From positions 1,916,200-1,980,199 of the forward strand of contig ONZQ02000002.1 in assembly GCA_900312665.1 (NCBI GenBank): a stretch of 64,000 nt of DNA, in the 5' to 3' direction. The notes beneath the pieces are model-generated. The model was given only the letters and a program-made list of their open reading frames with translations. It did no database searches and had not been told where the DNA came from. Source of the DNA: Cephalotrichum gorgonifer (lineage: Eukaryota > Ascomycota > Sordariomycetes > Microascales > Microascaceae). Made by a program: the position numbers and the translations under genes. Shown here one piece after another: positions 1 through 11,366 of this stretch (position 1 is its first letter; the number at the start of each line of letters is the position of its first letter).

Positions 1-1082
1 GTCCAGGTCAACTCCGCGACAGAAGCGGAAGGGCGTGGGCTGCCGTGTCTTGCGCCATAGTCGGTCAACCTGCCAGGTATACTCGAAGCCGTCGGGATTG
101 AGGACCGGTAAGAATACGATATCGAAATGTTTGAGGAATTTGGTCACAATAGGGTCCTTTTGATTGTGAGTGATGAAGGACCAGGCAACGTAGTTGACGG
201 TCGTCGTTGAAATCCACTCCCTGGCATGGATGCCGCCCGTGACGACGATGGTTTTCCTGGGGCGGTCGGGGGATCCTGGTGTCTCGGGCGACCCAACCCT
301 TAGGCCAAGAATATCACGGCCTTCGTAGGACTTGCCGACACTGATCACATTGACAAACGAGGGAAACAGAGCCTCCACAAGACGCATCCACCGGACGATA
401 ACCTATCTCCACTTAGTTAGCCGCTCGGGTTCACATAACTCTCCATAGACTACACGGGGGACGTGAAGGGGGGGTTTCGACAAACCGGCAGCGGTTGATA
501 GTTCTCGAAGAAGACATTCTCGCCATACTCGAATAGTTGCGACCTTGACGGCGAGTACACCTCCCTCGAGACGTCCACATATCCCTCACTTAAGAACTTT
601 GAAGGGTATGAGTTGTAGACGAGAGATGCCAAGTCCGGAATGAGGATGGAATAAGAATACTGCAGCGATTCGGGCAGAAGGCTAAGGAACGGGGCAATGT
701 CGTCGCGATGCATTTGGATGTCGACGTATTCGTCCCCGTAGGACCATACGTCCTTGAACAGCCTGTCGACGGCGTCTGCGATGGCGGCTTCCTCGTGAGG
801 CTCCGTAAGGTTAAATCGGACAACGATATCGTTCCCATATGCAGCCCAGATGTTGCGCCGGGCCGGCTGGGCGGGGACCGCGGACGCCGGCTTGCCGAAT
901 ACTAATTCGACGACATAGTCGCGGAGTCGTTTCAGGGATGGGTTGGTGTCGGTAGAGCCATCGCGCAGGGCGGCGCTGGATTGTCGAGACGATCGTCGGG
1001 GATCTCGAGCGGAGGCCCAGAGTGGATCGGAGAGGACTGGAAGGGCGAGGAGGGATACCACGGCTATCCGTGGTAGCCACAT
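1..1082 (-). CDS. ECM14: ECM14-like metallocarboxypeptidase (M14 family), 5' part only
   Basis: The 5' part of an ECM14-type (M14) carboxypeptidase, a secreted or vacuolar protein with an activation-peptide-like prodomain; the rest lies beyond the left edge. The ATG at 1082 opens a hydrophobic signal peptide (MWLPRIAVVSLLALPVLS). Exon 1 is 1082-486; an 83-bp intron (403-485) has a GTTTGT donor, a CTAAC branch site and a TAG acceptor; exon 2 runs from 402 off the edge. Exon 2 encodes the start of the M14 fold: a SVGKSYEGRDILGLRVG stretch, then the zinc-site motif HAREW, then LPVLNPDGFEY and a CRGVDLD stretch. Fungal ECM14 proteins are usually described as lacking the catalytic glutamate, but that region is outside the window, so activity cannot be judged. 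Family call is firm from the prodomain and HAREW context. Confidence 0.9.
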
Positions 1083-1446
1083 GCTGAAGGTTGGCTGGCG
1101 ACGTATTGGAACCGGGGGCTGGTGAGTGCTGGAATTGACTAGAGGTGAAGCTGGTGGTATGAGGTAATATTGAGTATAGTATATGAGATATTGAATGTGG
1201 GGTATGGGGGGTGAGCAAGTCTCCTCATCGCAAACAACGACAAACACGAGAAATGTCGTATGTTGGAGGCCTACAAGTCAGTCGTTGAAGGGTTGACGTC
1301 CGATTCGACGATTCGTCGCCCAACATGGAATCCCCAAAACTACTTGGTACTTGACTAACCCCACTCTTCGCCAGGGGATCTCCGCTTATGCACGTATGCG
1401 GTTAGCGGGAAAGGGGTTCCACTCTGGTGTCCTTGGGCTTGCCTAG

Positions 1447-1465
1447 GTAGCTGTACTTGGACCAG
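1447..1465. repeat. 19-bp direct repeat, left copy
   Basis: The 19-bp word GTAGCTGTACTTGGACCAG occurs here and again at 3902-3920 in the same orientation. Similarity continues a few bases further with one indel (ACGCAG follows in both). The two copies bracket the two Tse2-like genes and the membrane ORF. Confidence 0.75.
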
Positions 1466-1655
1466 CACGCAGCAGGTACATACTTGTAGTAGTATGAGTA
1501 TGGATTACTGAACTGCAGCTCACGACGCCGCCTGAAGCCCATCACCAACACGTCCTTTCGACTGCCATACAATAATCAATACGGTTGGGTGGGTATCTCG
1601 AACGCTCCATCGGGGTGCACTAGCGCATGGCCCACGTCATGGGCAGTGCTTCTCA

Positions 1656-2348
1656 GTGAAAGCCATCTATTCTGCCTTCCCTGCCACCTTAGTCTATTAT
1701 AGCCCGCGCCCAGGTTCGAGACTCTTCGACCATAAGGAGAACGACATCCGCCCCGATGATCTGTTTGATGAAGGGGTCAATGTGGATCAAAATGGCCTTG
1801 TATGCCCAGGTTCTGGGGGAAAATCGTGTATGAGGCCGCCAATGCCCAAGTCTTCGTCTTGACGCGAGTAACTGAACACATGTAGCAATTTCCAATGGTG
1901 CTGTCATGCAACCGAACACCTTCTTCATGCAGGAATGTATCTGTCGCTACTATGATGAGGCATTAGATCGCCAAGATGAGGGCAAGGGTATCGAGACGCC
2001 CTTCATTTTCACCGTCCCCAAAGGTAGGCCCAAACCCTTCTCGCTCCCGGCCTGAGCTAATAACAGAGGTGCGATAGGAACACCCATCCCCAGCCATCTG
2101 ATCCTCATCAACGAATACCTCGCGAGGTTCTCCCTTCAACCCTCACGCCCTATGTCTCTAAAAGGTGAACCAGCGCTAAGCCCAACGTACTTGAAAGCAA
2201 CGTCAACACGCCTCTAGATCTGAATCGATCGTTGGACGAGTTCTACGACAAGCACGCCATCAAAGAAACGGCGGATGCTTGGTTAGATAAACATCCCTTC
2301 CAGAGCGCTGTGGCTGATGATGCCGTTAAGACCTGGATGGCTAAATGA
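1656..2348 (+). CDS. Tse2-like ADP-ribosyltransferase-fold protein A, apparently intact
   Basis: Recognised as a fungal member of the Tse2-type ADP-ribosyltransferase family, named after a Pseudomonas type VI effector; the role of fungal members is unknown. Four exons are inferred: 1656-1827, 1886-2023, 2078-2164 and 2218-2348. The three introns are 53-58 bp with GT-AG ends and keep the frame open to the TGA at 2346. Family marks are FPATLVYY and a FDEGVNVDQNGL stretch in exon 1, MQPNTFFMQE in exon 2, a TPIPSHLIL...RFSLQPS stretch in exon 3 and LNRSLDEFY in exon 4. At least 175 residues are coded. The true start is not fixed: the frame is open upstream of 1656 but no in-frame ATG is seen, so a short 5' exon is likely. 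A second, broken relative lies on the opposite strand at 3005-3687. Confidence 0.65.
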
Positions 2349-2882
2349 GACGATGTCCGACCGGGCCTGCCAAGAGTTGCCCATTCCAGCCATCCAATTG
2401 GGCAAGGTGTGTCATTTATTGTTGGCAGTATCGCCCTCTTCATATGGAAACGGCATGTCAGCAAGACCAAGGAAGCCTTCGTGGACGAGTCCCTTGAGAG
2501 GTTCCAATCTTGGAGGCAACGATTGAAACGAGCAACGATCTTCGTGTCCTGGTACTCGTCGGCTATAGGTTGTATGTCAGCCGCAGCGGTCAATATGACT
2601 GTTTTTGCTCTCCCTATCGGCTTCCCTGGCAAATCGACCTCCGGAATTCAAGTCAAGACAGCCCCCTTCACCATACCTCTTCAGTGGACTACCATGGCGT
2701 TGAGCGCCATTTTCTGTCTTGTCATCAGGATCACTCTCAATAAACACCATGGCGATCAAGGCGAAGGGCCGACACACCACACGTCGCAACCCTCGAATCC
2801 AACAGGACCGAGACCCGGTCCGTCGCCAGCAGCGATTGCCCGTCCACCACTTCCACCACCTCCCCCTCCCCCTACAGGTTAA
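2349..2882 (+). other. Open frame with hydrophobic segments, no clear start
   Basis: A 178-codon open frame that begins directly after the TGA of the Tse2-like gene and in the same frame; it ends at TAA 2880-2882. It lacks an ATG near its beginning; the first in-frame ATG is at 2573. It contains three hydrophobic stretches (around VSFIVGSIALFIW, AAAVNMTVFALPIGF and TTMALSAIFCLVIRITL), an amphipathic stretch rich in K, R, E and W between the first two, and a proline-rich tail ending in a run of prolines. Not recognised as a known family. It could be a membrane protein with an unseen 5' exon, a 3' exon of the upstream gene reached by splicing or stop readthrough, or a remnant. Confidence 0.35.
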
Positions 2883-3004
2883 GCGGCTCGTACGTTGGCG
2901 AATCATTCATTCACCTTCTCCGCTCGCTTAAGAAGAAGGCGTGATATTGTGCGAGTAAAGGTCAGAACAGCGACTCTTCTGGAGTTATGGCACCCTATAC
3001 CAGT

Positions 3005-3687
3005 CTAACCCCTCCACTCCGTTGGTTCAGGATATGCCCTGAGCCATTGAGCTCTCGTAAGTACTCTGGCACGGCTCATCAGGAAATGAGTAATATGTCC
3101 ATTAAGTTCTAGTACCAGGTAAGCCAGGCAATGGCAATAGCAATGATAGTTGGTCAGAGTTGATTTACCATCGATACTCATAATTCTAGCTGGTTAAAGG
3201 GAGTAGTGGTCTGCTCGTTCGTGGACAAGGAGAAGGTCCTCAGGAAGCGTCGTTCCAACGTTATAACTACGGTCAGTCCAACTTCCTAACATTTTTATTT
3301 GCAAATGAAAACTCCTCGGTAGACGAGAGGAGAGGTGTGGCTTACCTTCTGGGACTGAATACACAATCACTTTATCACCCTTAGCCCGCCAAGATACCAG
3401 GCTTTGCTGGTATGATGAATTGGGCCTCATTGACGCGCCGTTCGGAGCTAGAGAATACAATGTAAGTCAGGAAATGCGAACTTACTAACTCATGGCGAGT
3501 AGTCGGGCCACTTGCCTACATAGCTCTGAACATCGAGAGCTTTGGGCTCCACAATTCCGTTTGGCGCGAAGATATCGTAAACATAACGCCGGGGTGTCCA
3601 GACTCTCAGCTGGACTGTAAGGCCGTTGTTCACACGAAAAAATTCTTCCGGGAATGTCCTAAAGACGCCAATCAAATTAGGCGCCAT
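3005..3687 (-). pseudogene. Tse2-like ADP-ribosyltransferase-fold gene B, broken by an in-frame stop
   Basis: Second member of the same fold family, on the minus strand. From ATG 3687, exon 1 (3687-3516) carries FRTFPEEFF and RVWTPRRYVYD; exon 2 from 3447 carries APNGASMRPNSSYQQ and KVIVYSVPEG; exon 3 carries TTLPEDLLLVHERADHYSL. The first intron (3448-3515) reads as GC-AG with a perfect GCAAGT donor. The second runs from a GTAAGC donor to a TTAG acceptor. Directly after HYSL an in-frame TAA (3194-3196) stops the frame. Beyond it, the same frame continues through a GTAAAT...CTAG intron (3109-3168) into a segment still resembling the family C-terminus (MSID, then a QWLRAYPEPTEW stretch), with a TAG at 3005-3007. 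Because downstream exons remain readable, the break looks recent. A splice form that skips the stop was not found. Confidence 0.6.
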
Positions 3688-3901
3688 CTCGGACACAAAT
3701 ATGTAGTGTTTCGAGACAAAATAAGGCGGTAGCTATTCTATCTCGTATATCTCGAAGACCAGTCGCATCGGATCAATTCATGGTTGTACGAGTACATTAT
3801 TCCTGGGCCCGCCTTGATGAATCAGCATTTAGACACCTCCATGGTCCGTTAGTGGTGTGTGCATAGGCACCCCACTCCGTAGGACTTGGATTCGTTTACT
3901 C

Positions 3902-3920
3902 GTAGCTGTACTTGGACCAG
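3902..3920. repeat. 19-bp direct repeat, right copy
   Basis: Right copy of the word at 1447-1465, same orientation, 2.4 kb apart. It lies between the broken Tse2-like gene B and the SEC7-domain gene. Confidence 0.75.
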
Positions 3921-4296
3921 ACGCAGTACGAAGTATTACGAGTACGCGGCAAGCTTGGGTGCCCACAGCCCGTTCCTCGTAATTGGTCCTCGTCTTCAAC
4001 GAGCCCGACCCCTTCCCCCTTTCCCACCACAAACTTGTATCCACCATCTCCAGAAAGGTAGCATTAATTGCATCAATCTTAGATAATACACTCCAGCTCT
4101 GCCCGCCACTTTGAGGCCGACCTTTACTCCCCTCTCGTCCTTGCTCTTGCGTAGCCTCTCTGCTTGCCATCAACTACTGGCAGTGTCCCTGTTTGAAGCT
4201 TTGCGAATGGATTGTCTCAGGCTGTTCTTTTAAACCCGGGCATTGTGTGCGGAGAACCCCCCCGTTCGTTCCGGTATCTCAGCTCGCCTCGCCTTG

Positions 4297-4352
4297 CGGC
4301 CGCATTCGCGTTCGCGTTTGCGTTTGCATCCGCATTCGCATCCGCAGGCGAC
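4297..4352. repeat. Degenerate GCATTC/GCGTTT hexamer run in the 5' leader of the SEC7 gene
   Basis: Imperfect hexamers (GCATTC, GCGTTC, GCGTTT, GCATCC) repeat about nine times, 65-120 bp upstream of the SEC7 ATG, so they are probably in its promoter or 5' leader. Confidence 0.6.
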
Positions 4353-4417
4353 ACACCTCGCTCAACCCTCGATATCCTCCCTCTTTAACTCCCCGCCCGG
4401 AATGACCGGCGGTCACC

Positions 4418-7400
4418 ATGCCTTTCCTCCGCCGTCGCGGTAACATGGCCAGTGAGGCAGACGTTGGGCACCAGGCCGCCACAACCACCACCACCACCTC
4501 TTCCGGCACCAACACCAACACCGCGAATGGGCGACCCAGTGCTGAAGTCGACGTGCACCACCACACTAGAGCATCCGAAGCCTCCTCCACACCCACCGAG
4601 ACCGAGCTATCTGATAATAGCCATCCATCTACTCCGCCCTCGCGCCAGAACGGTAGCCATCCCCCTACCCGCCCGCACTCGCCGCCAATCCAGGAGCAGT
4701 CCGAAAAACACCGCCGTTTCTCCACTCTCCGCTTCCGCAATGCGTCCGACTCCCAGCTGTCTATAAGGCACAAACAGCACGCCGAGAGCGCGCCCCCGGT
4801 GCCGACGCCTCGTATGTGCATTCCGAGTACTTGCCGTCACTTCGGGCCGCCGTTCGTCCTCCTCGCCAGCCAGTACAAAGTACTAACATACCGTATATAG
4901 CCCCCAACATCATCACTACCGCTCCCACCATGGACATCGCGCCCATGCCCATACAGAAGAAAACATCTCGGATCAACCTAACGAGTCGGTTCCGCCGCCC
5001 CGCTGCTGCGACGAAGCCTCCCGATTCTGGCTCCAAAAACGGACAAGCTAAGCGTACGAGAAAGTCGACGTCGAATGACACGCCGTTCCACACGAGCGAG
5101 CTCCCACCCCTTCCGTTGACACCAGCTCAGCACCACCCTGTACACCCTGCGGACCTGCGGACCGATAGTAACGGCAACGGCAACGGCACCGGAACAGCTG
5201 TGCCTCAGCCGGACAATCGGATATCCGAGTCTTCCCGCTCCGATGCGAGCTCCACAGATCACGGCTTGTATGCAAGTTCAACCAACCACACTGTCCACTC
5301 ATTCACGACGACCTTTTTCCGACTCCCACGAAGGAAGCCTAAAGCTCCTGAACCCTTGTTCCCCCTTGGCCATCTTCCTCAGCAAGGCAAGAAGTCATCG
5401 GCAGAAATATCCCATGATGGGGCTTCTACCTCCTCCCTAACCGTGCCGTGGTCTTCGCATGGGAATTCTGGCACCGACACACCCCTATCCGGACCTGGGA
5501 CTCCGAGAGCTTCCTCGTCCCACAGCACTACCACTGCCAACCCTTCGTCCCCTGAGCCGCGTGCCAATATAACATCATCTCCTGCAAAAGCCTTCTTCCG
5601 GCATGACAGCACCAATTCTCCCAGAACATCCACGACGAGGGCACCGGCCCACCTGAGAGGTAGGTCCTCGACAGTGAGCTCCGTCGGGGACCGCTCTCTA
5701 CATGAAGAAGGCCTCTCGCTCCCCGTGCCCCGCACTTCAATGTCTGCGGGTCGGAAGAGTTTCGGGGATCTCTTTAGTCTCGGTCGCAAGAACACTGAGC
5801 TGGGGCTTGGTCGTCAGGGTACTATGACTCCGGCGACTCCAGGGTCATCCACGTCCAAGAACAACTCCCTTCACCTCATTAGGGAGCAGGTCGTGCTACC
5901 AGAACGTCGGGAGGACGACACGCCAGCGAAATATCTGGCACGTCTAGAAGAGGTGGTCAGCAGGAGTGCCATTGCTAGCCTGCTTTCGCGGGAAACGGAC
6001 GCATTCTCAGCTGCCGTCCTGCGGAGCTACATGCGGACTTTCAGCTTCTTCGGCAACCCCATCGACATGGCTCTTCGAAAGCTTCTTATGGAGGCGGAGC
6101 TGCCCCGGGAGACCCAACAGATCGACCGATGCTTGCAATCCTTCGCCAACCGTTACGACGAGTGCAACCCGGGGGTCTATTCCACGCCGGATCAAGCCTA
6201 CTTCACTGCGTTCTCCTTGCTGATCCTCCACACCGATGTATTCAACAAGAACAACAAGCGCAAAATGCAGAAGATTGACTACCTCAAGAATACCGGTGGC
6301 GAGGGCATTTTTGACGATATCTTGGAATGCTTTTATGACAACATAACATACACCCCGTTCATACGCGTTGAGGACGATGTAGACATCAACGGTGAGCGGG
6401 CGTCCGCGCAAAAGACTAGAAGAAAACCCATCTTCGCCGGGGGTCCTGGCGAGTTGGTAAAACATTCATCCAAAGAACCCCTTGACCCATACGCCCTTAT
6501 TATTGACGGCAAGCTGGATGTCTTGCGTCCAAACCTCAAAGATGTCATGCACCTCGAGGATCACTACTCGTATCTCGGCACAGCCAAATGCCTAGATCTA
6601 AAAGAGCTCCAGAGAACCTTCTTCAAAACGGCTGTTTTGCAGATAGTCTCTGCGCGGTCCCGCCCGGACGCCTTCATGTCGGAGAAAACTGCCACAAACC
6701 CTCAGGAGTCGCATCCCGGCATTGTCGACATCAAAATCACGAAGGTCGGCCTTCTCTGGCGCAAGGACGCAAAGAGGTCGAAGACGAGGTCGAAGTGGCA
6801 GGAGTGGGGCGCCATACTCACCGGTGCTCAGCTCTACTTCTTTCGTGACACGGCGTGGGTCAAGAGTCTCATGCACCAGTACGAGGCCCATGCGAAGCAA
6901 GGCAATGATGTCTTGCCCGTTATCTTTGAGCCACCATTGGAGCAGTTTAAGCCGGACATATTATTCTCCACAGATGGCGCGGTGGCCCTAGTCGACTCGA
7001 CTTATAAGAAGCACAAGCATGCCTTCGTCTATGTTCGGCACGGTGGCATTGAGGAGATTTTGCTCGCCGACGACGAAGCCGAGATGAACGATTGGCTAGC
7101 GAAGCTCAACTATGCCGCCGCCTTCAGGACGTCGGGTGTCAGGATGAGGGGCGTTAATGGCGGGCACTACGAAGGCCAGATCCGACGCGGCATTAGGAGG
7201 TTCGACACCAACTCCGACGCCACTCAACTAGTACAGACACCGACGGGGGAAGTTAGCATAGCGCGCGGCGGTATCGATCCTAAAATGGCTAATGACATAT
7301 CTGCCGCTCGTCGCGAGGTTATGATGCAGAAAGTGGCCGAAGCAGATGAGAAGGTATCTGCTGCTGAAAAACAGCTAGAACTTCAACTCCGGAACGCGCG

Positions 7401-8766
7401 GCACCTCCAAATAATGGCGCCGATACAAGCCAAGACGAGGGAGCACATTCTTTTAGCGGCGGCTCGCACTTCTGCGCAGCTGAAATGGACGCGGATGGAG
7501 ATCTGGAGGCTACGATGTCATCGGGATATACTAGCCCAGGACCTGGAGGAGGAACAACAGAGCATCGGACACACAGCCAGCGTAGGGACTGCTTCAATTG
7601 CGGAGGATGCCCAGCGTTTAGGCGAACAAGGGGGTGCTGCGCCAGGGAGACCAGGGTCGGCTCACAGCAGCCAACCGCCTGCACCTGCGGAGCCTGCCAC
7701 CGATGACGATCCTACCAAGAGTCCCCAGGGTAGTGCTCGCGATGGGCCGCCCCGGACCCAACTCAAGAGTGCTACTCGACCCCGCCGGAGATCAGAAACA
7801 GCGAGTGTCCGGAAGTCATCATTGTCCAGCAGCGTCATTTCCACAAGTCCGCCGGGGACTACAGCCTCTCTGGGTAAGATCGGGCTCAAAGACTGGGGGA
7901 ATACGTCGAGTCCATCGAGCGAGATGGAAACGCAGGGGGACGTTGACGAGAGCGAACGCGACCTCCTCGAGCAGACTGGCCTTGTCAGAACCAGGTCAAG
8001 GAGAGTTTCGGATAGTCATCCCTCAACCACGAGTGCTGATGCCGGCGAGTGGCGAGAACATGCAAATAACTCGGACAAACATGACAAGAGTAAGATCCGG
8101 CGGAGCCTTCAACGCACACTTCGGGAAGGTGCAGGTCACCTCTCTCCCCAGCGAAGCAGGAAGGGTAAAGACGTCCAGGGAGGGTCGCTGAACGAAGAGG
8201 GCACTGATAGGCGTCTCACGCGTGGGGTCGGCAGCTTCGTGGTGCACGGGAAGAAGGCCTCCGTCATCAACTTCGGGAGTGAGCTCCAGAGCATGTCCAA
8301 CGACGAAAAGATGCGCGCCATGCAACAGGCGAGACGCGACGATCAGCCGCCAAGCCCCACCCTGATGCAGGCGACCTCTCCGAGCAGCGAGGACGAAGAC
8401 TTCCACTCCGTCATGGGGGATACTCGCCAGTGGAAGGAGAGGAGAGAGTCGGCGACGAGCGCGAGCACGGCGACGGCGCGGAGCTTCCGGGAGCTCCACC
8501 GGAAGTATTCTAGGTCCGCATCAGCGAGCGCCCGGCTCGCCGTGCCCTCGGACGACGACAGCGACGCCGCGCTGAGCTTCTCAGAGGGCCGGCGGACGCC
8601 CCTCCCGCCGATTGAACCCGAGCCCAATAGCGACGAGGAAGACGGCACAGCGGGACCGGTCCAGAGGCGGTCCGAGTACTTCACCCCCACCGAGGAGCCG
8701 ACCTCGCCGGTCAGTTATGAAGAGAACGATCGTGGCAGGGAGCCGACTCGCGCGGCAGTGGCGTGA
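4418..8766 (+). CDS. SEC7 and PH domain Arf guanine-nucleotide exchange factor (SYT1-like)
   Basis: A large ArfGEF of about 1419 residues that should load GTP on Arf GTPases at Golgi or plasma membranes. Exon 1 is 4418-4811; the intron 4812-4900 has a perfect TACTAAC branch site; exon 2 is 4901-8766. The N-terminal ~450 residues are Ser/Thr/Pro-rich and probably disordered. The Sec7 domain lies at about residues 455-612, with the catalytic glutamate loop LPRETQQID (~532) and FSLLILHTDVFN (~575). A PH domain follows at about 742-869 and a coiled coil at about 929-1019. The rest is low-complexity and charged, with many SP/TP sites. The Sec7-PH-coiled-coil order matches the yeast SYT1/fungal EFA6-like group rather than large SEC7 or GEA1/2. 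Confidence 0.9.
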
Positions 8767-9354
8767 GTGAGGGGAGGAACGGGATAATTCTTTTTTTGTG
8801 GTGGTTCCTTTTATATACCACTCGTCGATTCAGTGCCATTATAAAACGTTGGGGGTAGGGTGTTGGCTGCATTGGAAACCGGACGGTTGCTTTGTCCTGG
8901 GCTCGAGAGGGCCGATTCTGTGTAGTGATGGATTCGTGTGTTTCTGGGCGAGAGTGTGAGAGAGGGAGGGAGGGAGGGAGGAAAGGGGGTGTCCATGGCG
9001 TTCATTGTACGACAGGCGAGCTATTAGACGGCCTGGCTCCAGGATTAGAGTCGGCCACACCCAAGCTGCGATGTTCTACATATACAAAGTAAAACATTGC
9101 TCACTAGGAAAGGCTTTTTCTCTGGCATTTTCTTTCTCCCTCGTAGATATCTCTGCTTCGCATTGCACGCGCTTAACTTTCAAGTCCCGAGCCGATTATC
9201 TCTATTCATGAATGTAGCGCCCCCCTTCCCTCTTTCGAAGGAAAAATGCGTTGTTTGGACGTGATCAGACCCGTTAAAACATAAATCATGGGAACCCGGG
9301 AAATGCATCTTTACATGTTTAAGCCCACTCACTAGCCCCATCTCGGCCCCTCGC
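8767..9354. other. Intergenic, between convergent SEC7 and SRP72 genes
   Basis: 588 bp holding both 3' UTRs. It contains a purine-rich (GAGG)n run at about 8962-8982 and T/C-rich stretches near 9115-9150. No coding signal seen. Confidence 0.6.
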
Positions 9355-11366
9355 CTATTTCCTCCCCTTCTTCTTCTTCCGCGACGACGCAGACGTCGTC
9401 GTCTTCTCCACCTTGACGGCCCCGGCGCCCCCGACCAGCTCTAGGGTCTCCTCCTTGACGACGCCCCCCTGGGTCGAGTCCAGAGCCTTCTTCTTCCCCT
9501 TCTTCCCCCTCGGCCGGTACGAGGTCCTGTCCCTGAGCGGGAGCCATCGTTCCGGGTCCGGCTCCTTCCCGGGCTCTGCGTTCTTCGGTACCCTGCGCCG
9601 CCTCTTGCTCGCGGGCCTCTCGGCCTCCTCGGCGGGCTTGCGCTTCAACTGCGTCGTCGCCGACGACCCGACCACACCCCCGTCGAGCAGCGCTTCCACA
9701 TCGACGCCGGAAACCAGCTCGTCCACCGGCGGCAGCTTGCCCGAGAGCGCCGACGGCACCTCGCTCTCAAGCTTCCCGCTAGAAGCAATGAGCCCGGCCG
9801 CCGCCACGTCGTCGCTTGGCGACCTCTCCAAGATCGACTCAAAGGCAGGCGAGGCAAGCTGGACCTCGTCAATCCGGTGCGACTTGATGAGTTCCAACCC
9901 TGCCCCGCGCAAGAGAGACTCAGGTAGGTCTTCGTCGGAGTCCCTCGCGTGGGCGGCCACTTGCGACAGCTCAGCGAAAACCGATCTTTCCTTGCCCTGC
10001 GCGCGGTGCAAGGCAACAACAAGCGCTACAAGCCCAGGCGAGTACCGGACCTTCCTTGACTCGGGGTCGTCGGCGCGCTCGAGCGTGTCCAGGAAGGTCT
10101 GGAGGACCGAGCTAGCGAGGCCGAGGTTCCGTTCCCGTACGGCGAGTTGCACTGCTGTTAGGACTAGCCCAGTATCGAGGGGCCGTTTCTGGAGGAGTTC
10201 CTGGCACCTGGCAAGAGCCGGCTTCCCTGACGCCAGTTGCGTCGCTGCTGCCACGTTGAGAACCCCGAGGTGTGTGTTGGACGGGGCTATGCTCGGTGCA
10301 GCTTTCGCGACCGTTCTCTTCTCGACGCCCGAGAACTTTTGGCATTGCAGGCTTAGAGTTTGCTTCAGCTGGTTCAGCAGTGCCCTTTGATGCCCGAAGA
10401 GTTTGACTTTATGCCCTAGCGTAAGAAGTTCCGACACTATCCGCTCCAGGAGGAATGGGTTCGCGCCGTCCGAGGCGAGAAGGGCAGAGTTGATCCCTCG
10501 CAGAAGGGCAGATTCCGGGTCGGGGCTCCTAAAATTGGGGGGGTTAGCTTCGAGACTAGAAACGATAAAAAGAAAGGATGTCAGGGAGCAGCAACGGGAT
10601 CTCGGCGCACGTACAGTGACGAGTCAATGGACTGGTAGACGTCGTGTGCCTCCTTCCGCATGTCCATTCTTGAATATGCGTAGGCTTGCTGGACGAGTAT
10701 CGGTACCATTTCTGCCTGTTTCTCCTCATCGGAAAGGTCCTCGGACGCATCGCACAGCCGCGTGGCGAGAGTGAGCAGGCGCACACCCTTCACGAAATGA
10801 CCGCGCGCGAGGGCAAGGCAGGCGGCGTTGTATGCAAGTTCGAACGTATCCGGGTCTTCGTCATCGTCCAGGACCGAGTTCGGAACATTGCCGCATTCCG
10901 AGGAAATCTGGGCGGCGGTTGCGGATATGTTGATCCTCAAGTCGTGCTCCTCGTCGTCCTCGTCGGGGAGGTCTAGAAGCTCGCCGATGACGGCATACGC
11001 GTCGTCGAATCGCTCATCTCGGTACGCGACCTGTGCATCGAGATGCAGCGCACCCCTCAGCTTGGCGGAGACAGCCGGGCGTAGCACTTCACGTGCCTCG
11101 GCGAGCTTGCCCGTCTTGTAGAGAGCATAGGCCCTCTCCAGTCCACACGTCTGTTGCAGGTCGGCGCCCGCCGTTTCTATCGCACGGAGGGCGTCATCGA
11201 AGCGGTCGAGCTTCAGTAGGGCGACCACCTGAGCATATCGGAGATTGACGTCCGTAGGCGAAGACTTGAGGGCGGCGGTCGCGGTGTTCAGTATCTCCTC
11301 ATGGTCGTCGATAGAGGCCGCCTTCAACAGGGCGTTGAGCGTCGCTGTGGGGTTCTTGAACGACAT
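9355..11366 (-). CDS. SRP72: Signal recognition particle subunit SRP72
   Basis: SRP72 binds 7SL RNA with SRP68 and is needed for co-translational targeting to the ER. ATG at 11366 (MSFKNPTATLNALLK); exon 1 11366-10615, intron 10529-10614 (GTACGT donor, TTTTAG acceptor), exon 2 10528-9355; 641 residues. The N-terminal ~330 residues are TPR-like helical repeats (for example LRYAQVVALLKLDRFDDALRAI and AYALYKTGKLAEAREVL). The diagnostic RNA-binding motif DPERWLPLRDRTSYRP is at about 575-590, followed by a lysine-rich tail (RGKKGKKK ... SSRKKKKGRK), as in other SRP72 proteins. It is convergent with the SEC7 gene and divergent from the hypothetical gene at 13359. Confidence 0.95.

Noticed and set aside
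9413..10390. Long open frame antisense to SRP72 exon 2
   Set aside because: It is the Ser/Pro-rich mirror of a GC-rich coding exon and shows no family signal; SRP72 on the other strand is certain.
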